Shown: positions 1 through 6,733 of the stretch, piece by piece
Layout of the letters: every line of letters begins with the position of its first letter
How positions within the stretch are numbered: the stretch's first letter is position 1
DNA from: CALCKU01 sp964534845
Lineage (GTDB): Bacteria > Pseudomonadota > Alphaproteobacteria > Caulobacterales > Maricaulaceae
Assembly: GCA_964534845.1 (NCBI GenBank)
Contig: CAZHPV010000088.1
Span: 1-7,943 of the forward strand
Direction of reading: 5' to 3'
DNA length: 7,943 nt
Made by a program: the position numbers and the translations under genes
Notes under the pieces: model-generated
The model's input: only the letters and a program-made list of their open reading frames with translations
Database searches by the model: none
What the model was told of the DNA's origin: nothing

Positions 1-90
1 CTATATATTGATTTCATCTTCCTTAGTTTAAAATCAATCCTACTACATATCGTATAGAAAAAGTTCCAAACTACAAGATGAAGTTTTTAT

Positions 91-128
91 ATCATCTATA
101 GTTATCAACATATAGTAGATGATTTTTT
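91..128 (+). terminator. AT-rich terminator-like hairpin
   Basis: Arms ATCATCTA (91-98) and TAGATGAT (116-123) are perfect inverted complements and are followed by a run of six T (123-128). TATA at 97-100 and TATA at 111-114 offer alternative inner pairing. It fits a rho-independent terminator for a + strand gene lying left of the window, although the stem is A+T rich and therefore weak. The stretch 1-225 holds no convincing gene in any frame. Confidence 0.45.
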
Positions 129-135
129 GCAAAAC

Positions 136-164
136 TTGTCCATTTTCGCGCCGAAAACTATTCT
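136..164 (+). promoter_or_regulatory. possible sigma70-type promoter before the permease
   Basis: TTGTCC (136-141) and TATTCT (159-164) are separated by 17 bases, which suits a housekeeping promoter reading into the permease at 226. Transcription would start near 171. Both hexamers are imperfect and the match was found by eye only. Confidence 0.3.
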
Positions 165-182
165 GCTTGGCCATCCGCAATA

Positions 183-248
183 GTCATGATATTTGCCATG
201 ACAACATTTAAGACTTTTTAGCCGAATGAACGCCATGTCCGACATGAC
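183..248. promoter_or_regulatory. cluster of CATGAC inverted repeats, possible operator
   Basis: GTCATG (183-188) and CATGAC (197-202) form an inverted repeat with an 8-base spacer. A second palindrome, CATGTC-C-GACATG (234-246), overlaps the first codons of the permease and runs on into another CATGAC (243-248). The cluster lies downstream of the candidate promoter, where a repressor could act. No regulator is identified. Confidence 0.25.
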
Positions 249-1058
249 TAATCTACATAAAGACGACGCTTCGGCGCGGGCGCGCAGCTTTGGAGCGGTC
301 AATTGGCTGGGGCTTAAAACGCTCTATCTCAAAGAAGTAAAACGCTTTACGAAAATTTTTCCGCAAACCCTGCTGGCCCCTGTCATTTCAAATATTCTCT
401 TTATGATCGTCTTTACATTGGCCTTTGCAGAACAACGCGGCGGGGCCGATCCGGACTTTGTTAAATTTCTAGCCCCTGGCCTGGTGATGCTCGGCATATT
501 GAATAATGCCGCCGCAAATAGTTCCTCCTCACTTATGACAGGCAACTTATGGGCAGCATTGTTGATGTCCTTATGCCGCCGCTCGCCTATTATGAGCTGG
601 CTATTGGTTATATGGCCGGGGCGGTAACACGCGGAATATGTGTCGCCTTTTCTACCGCCATTGCGCTGTCTATTTTCTTTACCCCGCTTATTCCGGTACA
701 TTTATGGGCCGTTCTGTATTTTAGCCTCTCGGCGGCCATTGCCATGAGCCTTGTAGGGATATTATCTGGCATATGGGCGGAAAAATTTGACCAGCTGGCC
801 GTCGTCAATCAATTTATAATCCTGCCTATGTCCTATCTATCAGGCACATTTTACCATATCGATATTTTACCCCCGCTCTTTCAGAAGCTCTCCTTTATGA
901 ACCCGCTATTTTACCTCATAGACGGCTTTCGCTATGGCTTTATCGGAGAGGCAGACGGTAATGTCATGATAGGCGTTATTCTGATTGCCATTATTAATAT
1001 AATATTATTTATACTGGTCTTACGTGTTTTCAAAACAGGGTGGCGGTTAAAAGCCTAA
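226..1058 (+). pseudogene. ABC-2 type transporter permease, broken by a frameshift
   Basis: This is the membrane subunit of an ABC-2 family exporter (YadH/NodJ-like), which would span the inner membrane and work with a separate ATPase. The first part (226-543 in frame) encodes a cytosolic N-terminus, then hydrophobic segments LLAPVISNILFMIVFTLAFA and FLAPGLVMLGILNN. The reading frame then changes, and the rest, from ATG 549 to stop 1058, gives the family-typical MGSIVDVLMPPL and four more hydrophobic segments. Between Gly (541-543) and Met (549) there are 5 bases, AACTT, where 6 are needed. AAACTT would restore MTGKLMGSIVDV, so one A appears lost near 544. Unrepaired, the first frame stops at 627. 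The repaired protein would be about 277 residues, close to family length. ATG codons at 226, 235 and 244 are all possible starts and none has a clear ribosome binding site. No ATPase gene lies in the 225 bases upstream. A sequencing error is an equally good explanation for the break. Confidence 0.85.
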
Positions 1059-1071
1059 TCCACACTTATTC

Positions 1072-1077
1072 AAGGAG
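1072..1077 (+). promoter_or_regulatory. ribosome binding site of argD
   Basis: AAGGAG stands 6 bases before the GTG at 1084. It supports the non-ATG start, which otherwise could be passed over. It lies only 13 bases after the permease stop, so argD may be co-transcribed with the permease. Confidence 0.75.
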
Positions 1078-1083
1078 AGCCGC

Positions 1084-2301
1084 GTGCCACAAGGAGATAA
1101 TCTCTATAATTGTTATGCCCCGCCGCCATTGGACTTTGTCCGCGGTGAAGGAGCTTATCTCTACACAGAAACAGGTGAAAAATATCTTGATTTCATTGCG
1201 GGTATTGCCGTCAATGTCTTGGGTCATAATCACCCTGTTCCCGTTCAGGCTTTAAAGACGCAATCCGAAAAGCTGTGGCATCTCTCAAATATGTACCGCA
1301 TTCCCGGCGCGCTTGAGCTGGCGCGTAAATATTGCGCGTTAATCCCCTTTGCCGAAAAAGTATTTTTTACAAATTCCGGCGCGGAAGCCCTAGAATGCGC
1401 AATGAAAACCGCGCGCAAATATCATTATGAAAACGGCCAGCCTGAGCGGGTCGACATTATCACATTCCAAGGCGCTTTTCACGGCCGGACATTTGCGACG
1501 ATCAATGCCGGGGGCAATCCGAAATATCTCAAAGGATTTGGACCGGCCTTGCCCGGATTTATCCACTTGCCCTTCGGAGATCATGATGCGCTCAAAGCAG
1601 CCATTTCAGACACAACAGCCGCCATTCTAGTTGAACCCGTCCAAGGCGAAGGCGGATTGCGGCCCATGCCGATTGCCTGTCTACGTGGCCTACGCGACTT
1701 ATGCGACGAACACGGCATTTTATTGATTTATGATGAGGTGCAATGCGGAGCAGGCAGAACAGGGAAATTATTTGCCCATCAATGGGCGTCAGACGCGGAC
1801 GGACGGGGTGCAGAGCCTGATATTATGGCGGTCGCAAAAGGCATTGGCGGCGGCTTTCCGCTCGGCGCCTGTCTAGCAACAGAGGCCGCAGCCTCGGGCA
1901 TGGTACCGGGCACGCATGGCAGCACATATGGCGGCAATCCTCTCGCCGTGGCGGTCGGAAATGCGGTTCTGGACGAAATCTCCAAGCCGGAATTTTTAGA
2001 TCACGTCACCAAGGTCTCCAATTTCCTCAAACAGCAATTTGAGAGCCTAAAGGATGATTTTCCCGATATTGTTGTCGAGCTGCGCGGCAAGGGATTGCTG
2101 TGCGGAATGAAACTAACGAAACCGGCCGCCGAGGTGCGTAAAATCGCCATGTCCAAAGGATTGCTGGCAGGCAGTGCGGGCGATAATGTCTTGCGTATGG
2201 CCCCGCCCCTAATCATTACCGAGGACCATGTGCGCGAAGCCATGACCATTTTGCGCCAATGTTTCGAGGCCTCGCGCCAGCTTGAGGACGCTGCACTCTA
2301 G
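1084..2301 (+). CDS. argD: acetylornithine aminotransferase
   Basis: Cytosolic PLP enzyme of arginine biosynthesis (EC 2.6.1.11). It exchanges an amino group between glutamate and N-acetylglutamate 5-semialdehyde to make N2-acetylornithine; family members often also act on the succinyl-diaminopimelate intermediate of lysine synthesis. The 405 residues match the usual length of class III aminotransferases. Visible motifs are TNSGAEA (96-102, phosphate contact), FHGRTFAT (132-139), YDEVQCGAGRTG (216-227, with Asp217 contacting the pyridine nitrogen), AVAKGIGGGFP (249-259, with Lys252 as the Schiff-base lysine) and GSTYGGNPLA (279-288). The start is GTG with a good AAGGAG 6 bases upstream. It follows the broken permease by 25 bases and precedes argF by 81 bases on the same strand, an order common in alphaproteobacteria. 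All catalytic residues I looked for are present, so it should be functional. Confidence 0.96.
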   Translation: MPQGDNLYNCYAPPPLDFVRGEGAYLYTETGEKYLDFIAGIAVNVLGHNHPVPVQALKTQSEKLWHLSNMYRIPGALELARKYCALIPFAEKVFFTNSGAEALECAMKTARKYHYENGQPERVDIITFQGAFHGRTFATINAGGNPKYLKGFGPALPGFIHLPFGDHDALKAAISDTTAAILVEPVQGEGGLRPMPIACLRGLRDLCDEHGILLIYDEVQCGAGRTGKLFAHQWASDADGRGAEPDIMAVAKGIGGGFPLGACLATEAAASGMVPGTHGSTYGGNPLAVAVGNAVLDEISKPEFLDHVTKVSNFLKQQFESLKDDFPDIVVELRGKGLLCGMKLTKPAAEVRKIAMSKGLLAGSAGDNVLRMAPPLIITEDHVREAMTILRQCFEASRQLEDAAL

Positions 2302-2371
2302 TCCCTGATACGCTTTTGTTGAAAAATTTTCTTCCCTCAACACGCGCAATTGGCTAAACATAGTTTTTGCG

Positions 2372-2376
2372 TAAGG
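2372..2376 (+). promoter_or_regulatory. ribosome binding site that decides the argF start
   Basis: TAAGG lies 6 bases before ATG 2383. A TTG at 2350 is in frame upstream, but it has no such site and would add 11 residues unlike the family N-terminus. The ATG is therefore preferred. Confidence 0.6.
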
Positions 2377-2382
2377 CTTGCT

Positions 2383-3306
2383 ATGCCAAAACATTTTCTT
2401 TCACTCTCAGATATTCCGGCCAGCGAATTGCGTCTTATTCTGGATGAGGCCCACCGTATCAAAGCCGCCCGTAAAGGCTTGCCTAAGGGCCAAAAGGACA
2501 AGGACGCGCCCTTTGCAGGCGAAACGCTGGCCCTTATTTTCGAGAAATCCAGCACGCGCACGCGCTTCTCATTTGATATGGCCATGCGCCAATTAGGCGG
2601 CAGCTCGATTACCGCCACCAGCACTGATATGCAGATCGGGCGCGGGGAAACGATTGAAGATACCGCCAAAGTGCTCTCGCGCTTTGTTGACGGGGTGATG
2701 CTTAGGGCCAATGCTCATGAGACCCTTTTGGGGCTAGCCCGTAATGCCGATATTCCCGTCATAAACGGACTGACAGATTATAACCATCCTTGCCAGATAT
2801 TGGCAGACCTCCAAACGCTTGAAGAACGCGGCGGCGCTTTGAAAGATATGACGCTGACATGGGTGGGGGACGGCAATAATGTCGCCGTGAGCTTTATCAA
2901 TGCAGCGGCCAAATTCGGCTTTGCTCTGCGCCTGTCTTGTCCTAAAAAATATAAAGTCTCGGACAATATTGTCGCAGCTGCGCGAAAATCAGGCGCCAAG
3001 ATCACACGCCTCACCGACCCGCTTAAAGCCAGTGAAAACACCGATGTTGTCATTGCCGATACATTTGTCTCTATGGGCGATAAGGATGCCAAGCAACGCC
3101 TTACAGACCTCATGCCCTATCAGGTTACGCAGGAGATGATGGAAAAAGCGGCCAAGGACGCGCTCTTTTTACACTGCCTGCCCGCCCACCGCGGAGAAGA
3201 AGTAGCCGCCAGTGTTATTGACGGGCCGCAAAGCGCGGTGTTTGACGAGGCCGAAAACCGCCTCCATGCGCAAAAGGCCGTTATCCGCTGGTGTCTAGAC
3301 GCCTAA
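2383..3306 (+). CDS. argF: ornithine carbamoyltransferase
   Basis: Cytosolic enzyme of arginine biosynthesis (EC 2.1.3.3), joining carbamoyl phosphate to ornithine to give citrulline. From ATG 2383 the product is 307 residues, the normal size for the anabolic enzyme. The carbamoyl-phosphate binding signature SSTRTRF lies at 56-62, HPCQ at 135-138, the ornithine-side DTFVSMG at 226-232, and the catalytic HCLPAHRG at 264-271. The order is that of a complete two-domain transcarbamoylase, with nothing missing. It follows argD on the same strand. In many alphaproteobacteria hslO (Hsp33) follows argF; here the next element is the 4.5S RNA gene in the opposite direction, so hslO is absent from this position. 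I saw no strong separate promoter in the 81-base gap, so read-through from argD is likely. Confidence 0.96.
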   Translation: MPKHFLSLSDIPASELRLILDEAHRIKAARKGLPKGQKDKDAPFAGETLALIFEKSSTRTRFSFDMAMRQLGGSSITATSTDMQIGRGETIEDTAKVLSRFVDGVMLRANAHETLLGLARNADIPVINGLTDYNHPCQILADLQTLEERGGALKDMTLTWVGDGNNVAVSFINAAAKFGFALRLSCPKKYKVSDNIVAAARKSGAKITRLTDPLKASENTDVVIADTFVSMGDKDAKQRLTDLMPYQVTQEMMEKAAKDALFLHCLPAHRGEEVAASVIDGPQSAVFDEAENRLHAQKAVIRWCLDA

Positions 3307-3318
3307 ATCTGCCCAGAA

Positions 3319-3335
3319 AATGCGCAATTAATGCG
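3319..3335. terminator. weak hairpin between argF and ffs
   Basis: CGCA (3323-3326) and TGCG (3332-3335) can pair. Read on the - strand, the stem is followed by CATTTTCT, so it could end ffs transcription about 45 bases past the RNA's 3' end. The stem is only 4 bases and no other terminator is visible in 3307-3378. Confidence 0.2.
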
Positions 3336-3378
3336 GTGCCCAGCGCGAGGCTAAGGGCGGGGCGAAAGTGTGGGAAGT

Positions 3379-3471
3379 GGAAGATGAACCCTGACCCATA
3401 AAAGACTCGTTACGGCTGCTGCGTTCCCGCCCTGACCGGGTTGGCGAGGATTACGTCCAAGGCCATCTTCC
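3379..3471 (-). ncRNA. ffs: signal recognition particle 4.5S RNA
   Basis: Small bacterial SRP RNA that binds Ffh and targets nascent membrane proteins to FtsY. On the - strand the RNA begins GGAAGATG and ends CATCTTCC, a perfect 8-base closing stem, giving about 93 nucleotides. The core matches the conserved domain IV: GGTCAGG on the 5' side, a GCG-GGAA-CGC tetraloop hairpin, then AGCAGCC on the 3' side, the same order as the E. coli CAGGUCCGGAAGGAAGCAG core. CCTCG and CGAGT pair further down. A well-spaced promoter ends 7 bases before the predicted first G. The gene converges on argF. An inverted copy of 26 bases of its core lies at 5796-5821. Confidence 0.93.
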
Positions 3472-3472
3472 A

Positions 3473-3554
3473 AGCGGGCTTATGACGAAATTTTTATCCC
3501 TTGGCAAGTGTGTTGGGTGTGCGGGTGTTTAATCCCCAATGCGGACGTTAGCGA
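3473..3554. repeat. direct repeat copy 1 (ffs upstream region)
   Basis: The first 37 bases are identical to 5816-5852. The next 29 or so differ at three positions, and similarity then fades into the last 15. The repeat contains the whole ffs promoter. Its right end runs into a small hairpin, GGACG (3543-3547) with CGTCC (3556-3560). Copies 1 and 2 are in the same orientation and bracket the histidine kinase gene. Positions 3555-3695 hold no recognisable gene. Confidence 0.9.
3479..3507 (-). promoter_or_regulatory. ffs promoter
   Basis: On the - strand TTGCCA (3502-3507) and CATAAG (3479-3484) are separated by 17 bases. The predicted start at 3471 is 7 bases further and coincides with the first base of the SRP RNA closing stem. 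This is the clearest promoter in the window. An exact copy is at 5822-5850. Confidence 0.75.
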
Positions 3555-3695
3555 GCGTCCTTCTTTGGCTGCGGGCTCAATGGGTCGTCGCAATACATTA
3601 ACTGACCGCTCAAGCCGGTGTTTCGTAATGGAGAGTCTTTCTCGGGACGTTCGTTATTCACGACAATGAAACATTAGTAAAATTATGAACTTTAG

Positions 3696-3703
3696 TTAAC
3701 CAT
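3696..3703 (+). promoter_or_regulatory. CtrA-type box before the kinase gene
   Basis: TTAACCAT matches the 8-base motif described for CtrA, the alphaproteobacterial cell-cycle regulator. It sits about 50 bases before the kinase start, in an AT-rich promoter-like stretch, but I found no convincing -35/-10 pair around it. A match of eight bases could be chance. Confidence 0.35.
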
Positions 3704-3752
3704 ATATTTGCTAAGTCTCTGTTTAATAGCGCGAACATTAAAATGAGACGTT

Positions 3753-5774
3753 GTGATTATGGAATCAACAGTAACAGGAACTCCACCGCCGGAACAACTC
3801 TCCATGATGCTCGAGGCAATGAATGATGGCGTTGCTTATTTTGATAAAGACGGAATACTTCTCTATTACAACCAGGCGTTTGTAAATTTTTATCAAGAAG
3901 TCGCCGATGTCATTAAACCCGGTGTGAGCTTTGAGGAGATTGCGAAGGCTCTCATTAAAGCCGATGTTTTAGATTTAAAGGACTTACACCCTGAAACCTA
4001 TATGAAGACTATTATTAAAAACCGTAGTCTTGCAAAACACGAAACACTCATTTCCATGAAAGATGGACGGTTCATTCAGCTTCGAGAAAACCAAACCGAT
4101 GACGGCGGCTTTATTGGCGTAAGAACTGACGTTACGGAGCTAGTCAAAGCCAAGAGGGAAGCTGAGCGGGCCGGCATTGCGAAATCAGAGTTTCTCGCGA
4201 ATATGAGCCATGAAATCAGAACGCCTATGAACGGTATTATGGGCATGGCTGAATTGTTGCAAAGTTCCGAGTTAGGCCCGCGCGAAACGGAATTCGTCAA
4301 TGTCATCAACCGGTCCGGTCAAGCGCTTCTGACGATTATCAATGATATTCTTGATTTTTCAAAAATTGAATCCGGGCAAATGGAATTGGAGCATATACCA
4401 TTTCATTTACGGGACTGTATAGAGGATATCACCGCCTTACTATCGACGAAAATTTCGGATAGCGGAATAGACTTTCTTTTACGTATTCAACCGGATTTGC
4501 CCACGTGTTATCTTGGAGATGTCGGACGGATTAGGCAGATACTCACAAATATTGTCGGCAACGCCGTTAAATTCACTCAGGCTGGTCATATCCTCATTGA
4601 TGTCAGCGGAACGGTGGACAATGACACCGCAGCGCTCACTATCAAAGTTGAGGATACGGGCGTTGGAATTCCGCCTGATAAACTTGACCATATATTTACT
4701 AAGTTTAGTCAAGCGGATGGAAGTACAACGCGCGAATTTGGGGGGACGGGCTTGGGTCTGACCATTAGCCGCAAATTAGTAGAGTCAATGGGCGGCTCTA
4801 TTGTCGTTGAGAGCGTTCTTGGAGAAGGGTCAACATTTACCATATCCCTCAGCCTACCTATCGAAGAGGATATCATCGAACCCACGCTACAGCACCTCAA
4901 CATTACGGGTGCGAAAGTTCTGGTGATTGATGATAATGAAGTGAACAGGGATATTCTTAAAGAGCAGCTCGCCCATTGGGGCTGTCAGTGTATTGCGGCA
5001 CCCTCTGTTAAAGTGGGATTGGCGGTGTTGGATAGAGCGAAGCAAAAGAATATTAAGCTGGATCTTATCATTGTTGATTATCAAATGCCGGAATCAAATG
5101 GGGAGGATTTTGTCAGAGCTTTGAACGCGCATCCAGACCATGCTCACATTCCCGCAATCATGTTGTCCTCTGTCGATCGAACTGAGCTGCGTCAGCGCAT
5201 GAAAGCCTTGAACATTTCTGCCTTCCTCACCAAGCCTGCCCGGGGGTCTGTGCTTCACAATGCGATTGGCGATGTTTTATGCGGTCATTTAACCCCGCAG
5301 CCTCACATCCCGTGCGCTGCGCAACAAACGCCTGAAAAACCCAAAGAGCCTATCATCTCGCGACACGTAGATGTTTTAATCGCTGAAGACAATGAAGTTA
5401 ACCAAACATATGCACGTTATGTCATGGAGGATTTAGGTTTGAGCTTCAAAATTGTTGAGAACGGCCGGCTCGCAGTGGATAAATGGAAACTCCTCTCACC
5501 AAAAATCATTTTGATGGATATTTCGATGCCGGAGATGAACGGATGGGAAGCCACTGCGGAAATACGGGCAATTGAATCGTCTCAAAACCTGCCAAGGACC
5601 CCCATTATTGCCGTAACAGCCCATGCCATGAAGTCTGATAAGGCTGAATGTCTGGAAAATGATATGGACGATTATCTTTCCAAGCCATTGTCAATCAAAG
5701 CGCTAAAAGAGAAATTAATCCATTGGGGCGTTATTGAGGGCAGTACGGAGACAGCGGCGAAGCTCAAGGCTTAA
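3753..5774 (+). CDS. soluble hybrid sensor histidine kinase with two receiver domains
   Basis: Cytosolic signalling protein of 673 residues that would sense an unknown cue, phosphorylate itself and pass phosphate to its own receivers. There is no signal peptide or membrane helix. Domains in order: PAS (about 14-130, with MNDGVAYFDKDGILLYYN), HisKA with phospho-acceptor His153 in NMSHEIRTPMNG, and HATPase with N-box Asn270, DTGVGIP (301-307), FTKFSQ (315-320) and GGTGLGL (330-336). Receiver 1 (about 388-500) has Asp393, Asp394, phospho-acceptor Asp442 in VDYQMPE, and Lys494. Receiver 2 (about 540-660) has Glu545, Asp546, phospho-acceptor Asp589 in LMDISMPEMNG, Thr622 and Lys644. All key residues are present. 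No Hpt domain follows, so a separate phosphotransfer protein is expected. The start could be GTG 3753, with GAGA about 6 bases upstream, or ATG 3759, which lacks a site. The gene is bracketed by copies of the ffs upstream region and has no operon partner. The cue and output are unknown. Confidence 0.93.
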   Translation: MIMESTVTGTPPPEQLSMMLEAMNDGVAYFDKDGILLYYNQAFVNFYQEVADVIKPGVSFEEIAKALIKADVLDLKDLHPETYMKTIIKNRSLAKHETLISMKDGRFIQLRENQTDDGGFIGVRTDVTELVKAKREAERAGIAKSEFLANMSHEIRTPMNGIMGMAELLQSSELGPRETEFVNVINRSGQALLTIINDILDFSKIESGQMELEHIPFHLRDCIEDITALLSTKISDSGIDFLLRIQPDLPTCYLGDVGRIRQILTNIVGNAVKFTQAGHILIDVSGTVDNDTAALTIKVEDTGVGIPPDKLDHIFTKFSQADGSTTREFGGTGLGLTISRKLVESMGGSIVVESVLGEGSTFTISLSLPIEEDIIEPTLQHLNITGAKVLVIDDNEVNRDILKEQLAHWGCQCIAAPSVKVGLAVLDRAKQKNIKLDLIIVDYQMPESNGEDFVRALNAHPDHAHIPAIMLSSVDRTELRQRMKALNISAFLTKPARGSVLHNAIGDVLCGHLTPQPHIPCAAQQTPEKPKEPIISRHVDVLIAEDNEVNQTYARYVMEDLGLSFKIVENGRLAVDKWKLLSPKIILMDISMPEMNGWEATAEIRAIESSQNLPRTPIIAVTAHAMKSDKAECLENDMDDYLSKPLSIKALKEKLIHWGVIEGSTETAAKLKA

Positions 5775-5795
5775 CTAAGGCTGATACACTGGGTT

Positions 5796-5821
5796 ATCCT
5801 CGCCAGCCCGGTCAGAGCGGG
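5796..5821 (+). repeat. inverted fragment of the ffs core
   Basis: These 26 bases match 3426-3451 in inverted orientation with two differences. They correspond to the 5' side of SRP RNA domain IV (CCTCGCC, CCCGGTCAG, GCGGG). The fragment shares AGCGGG with the start of direct repeat copy 2, which suggests joining at a short homology. In the + direction GCCCG (5806-5810) and CGGGC (5818-5822) can pair, so it may also serve as a weak terminator after the kinase stop at 5774. It is too short to be a working SRP RNA. Confidence 0.85.
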
Positions 5822-5850
5822 CTTATGACGAAATTTTTATCCCTTGGCAA
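5822..5850 (-). promoter_or_regulatory. duplicated ffs promoter, reading into the inverted ffs fragment
   Basis: TTGCCA (5845-5850, - strand) and CATAAG (5822-5827, - strand) keep the 17-base spacing of the ffs promoter. By analogy transcription would start at about 5813-5814 and run leftward through the inverted ffs fragment, giving RNA that begins near GACCGGGCTGGCGAGGAT. That RNA would be complementary to the 4.5S core and also antisense to the kinase 3' end. Activity is inferred from identity only. Confidence 0.5.
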
Positions 5851-5874
5851 GTCTGGTGGGTGCGCGGGTGTTTA

Positions 5875-5889
5875 ATCCCCATAGGGGAT
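5875..5889 (-). terminator. hairpin after the membrane-protein gene
   Basis: ATCCCC (5875-5880) and GGGGAT (5884-5889) form a perfect 6-base stem with a 3-base loop. It lies 28 bases past the stop of the - strand gene ending at 5917. Only TAAAC follows, not a T run, so termination is uncertain. Copy 1 of the repeat lacks this pairing. Confidence 0.35.
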
Positions 5890-5916
5890 GTTAGGGTGTG
5901 TACTAGGTAAATTTAA

Positions 5917-6672
5917 TCAGGCCTCGTTTTCGGAATAGTAAAATCTACGACGATGCATTGCTGCGTTCTGTTCTCCAAACCGACCGCGCCCATACCCAAA
6001 CACCATAGAAACTAGGGTGATGAACGTTCCCGCAATAGGAAATATAATGCGCCAAGCTATTCCACCCGCGCCTGAGGAATAAGGCATATAATTTTTACTA
6101 TCTAAAAAATGCCATCCTAAAAAAAGCCAAATAATGCAAAAAACGAAGCTAACAATTGTGTTGATCTTACTAACTGAAAAAGTACTTGTCGGATAAATAG
6201 TTTTATACAACGGCCCTACGAATGGATCTTCCAAAAGGTCTAAATGTTTCTCCCAATGGCGCTGCCAACTTTTGCTTCCTAAATTGGTAAAATGCCAAGC
6301 ACAGGAAAGAATAAAGCCAGTGCATATTATTATGAAAGCTGGATAATCTAATCCTTTTTCCAGCAAAGTTACGTAGCCAACGAATGCACTTGCTATGAAT
6401 GCCCAAAAATATGTTGCCCGTTTCCAGTACATTTCGATTTCGAATTTTCGTGTGTCAACGACCATTTCGAACGCTCGCTCTGCACGTTCTCTTTGAGTAG
6501 GAAGGTTAGGATAACTCGTTGATTCTAGGGGCGCATGTTGCCCTAAGGGGAAGCTTAATTGGGCGTAGTAATCTTCGGCACTTAAAGGATCAATTCCTAG
6601 GTTACGATCTTTACGAAAAGGCCTTTCATCAAATACATATCGGCTAAATTTAAGGAATGTTTTTTTCATCAT
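5917..6672 (-). CDS. four-helix membrane protein, RipA-like (uncertain family)
   Basis: Predicted inner-membrane protein of 251 residues with no enzymatic motif that I recognise. Hydrophobic segments lie at about 86-104, 110-128, 170-190 and 205-227, arranged as two hairpins. A polar N-terminus of about 80 residues precedes them, and a basic tail ending in RRRFYYSENEA follows. Before the first helix is RKFEIEMYWKRATYFW; between the pairs is GSKSWQRHWEKHLDLLEDP. From memory these resemble proteins named RipA-family octameric membrane proteins, and the layout also recalls SLATT-type effectors; neither was checked. ATG 6672 is chosen because AAGGA (6678-6682) stands 5 bases before it; ATG 6690 is in frame but has no such site and overlaps the likely transcript start. 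The gene is divergent from the TIR gene, 107 bases apart, and is A+T rich. In a defence reading it would be the membrane-acting partner of the TIR enzyme. Confidence 0.85.
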   Translation of the reverse strand: MMKKTFLKFSRYVFDERPFRKDRNLGIDPLSAEDYYAQLSFPLGQHAPLESTSYPNLPTQRERAERAFEMVVDTRKFEIEMYWKRATYFWAFIASAFVGYVTLLEKGLDYPAFIIICTGFILSCAWHFTNLGSKSWQRHWEKHLDLLEDPFVGPLYKTIYPTSTFSVSKINTIVSFVFCIIWLFLGWHFLDSKNYMPYSSGAGGIAWRIIFPIAGTFITLVSMVFGYGRGRFGEQNAAMHRRRFYYSENEA

Positions 6673-6677
6673 AAGTG

Positions 6678-6682
6678 TCCTT
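6678..6682 (-). promoter_or_regulatory. ribosome binding site that decides the membrane-protein start
   Basis: AAGGA on the - strand, 5 bases before ATG 6672. It lies inside the longer reading frame that begins at 6690, which argues for the shorter protein. Confidence 0.6.
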
Positions 6683-6690
6683 GTCATCAT

Positions 6691-6719
6691 ATAGGAAATC
6701 AGAAATATCCCAAAAACAA
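6691..6719 (-). promoter_or_regulatory. possible promoter of the membrane-protein gene
   Basis: On the - strand TTGTTT (6714-6719) and TCCTAT (6691-6696) have a 17-base spacer. Transcription would begin at about 6684-6688, leaving a short leader that still includes the AAGGA site. This agrees with the start at 6672. Confidence 0.4.
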
Positions 6720-6733
6720 ACTATCGGTTTTCG

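Larger units (their letters stand above)
5816..5897. repeat. direct repeat copy 2 (duplicated ffs upstream region)
   Basis: Copy of 3473-3554 in the same orientation. The 37 identical bases include the entire promoter span; beyond 5852 the copies diverge gradually. It lies between the kinase stop and the convergent membrane-protein gene, and the A+T content rises just to its right. Confidence 0.9.

Noticed and set aside
102..110. TTATCAACA, one base from a DnaA box
   Set aside because: A single imperfect box inside a hairpin loop, with no cluster, no AT unwinding element pattern and no replication gene nearby, does not support an origin.
541..551. Programmed ribosomal frameshifting in the permease
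   Set aside because: No slippery heptamer, no stimulatory stem or internal ribosome binding site is visible at the junction, and the permease family is not known for it. A simple base loss explains the data.
324..701. 125-residue frame on the - strand
   Set aside because: It lies opposite the permease, whose protein is clearly recognisable, and its own translation shows no domain or sensible composition.
2350..2382. Longer argF start at TTG 2350
   Set aside because: Rare codon, no ribosome binding site, and the added residues do not look like the family N-terminus; ATG 2383 has a good site.
2778..3113. 111-residue frame on the - strand opposite argF
   Set aside because: Overlaps the catalytic core of argF; low-complexity serine, arginine and leucine translation typical of a shadow frame.
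6690..6690. Start of the membrane protein at ATG 6690
   Set aside because: It lacks a ribosome binding site and sits at the predicted transcript start, while ATG 6672 has AAGGA at proper spacing.
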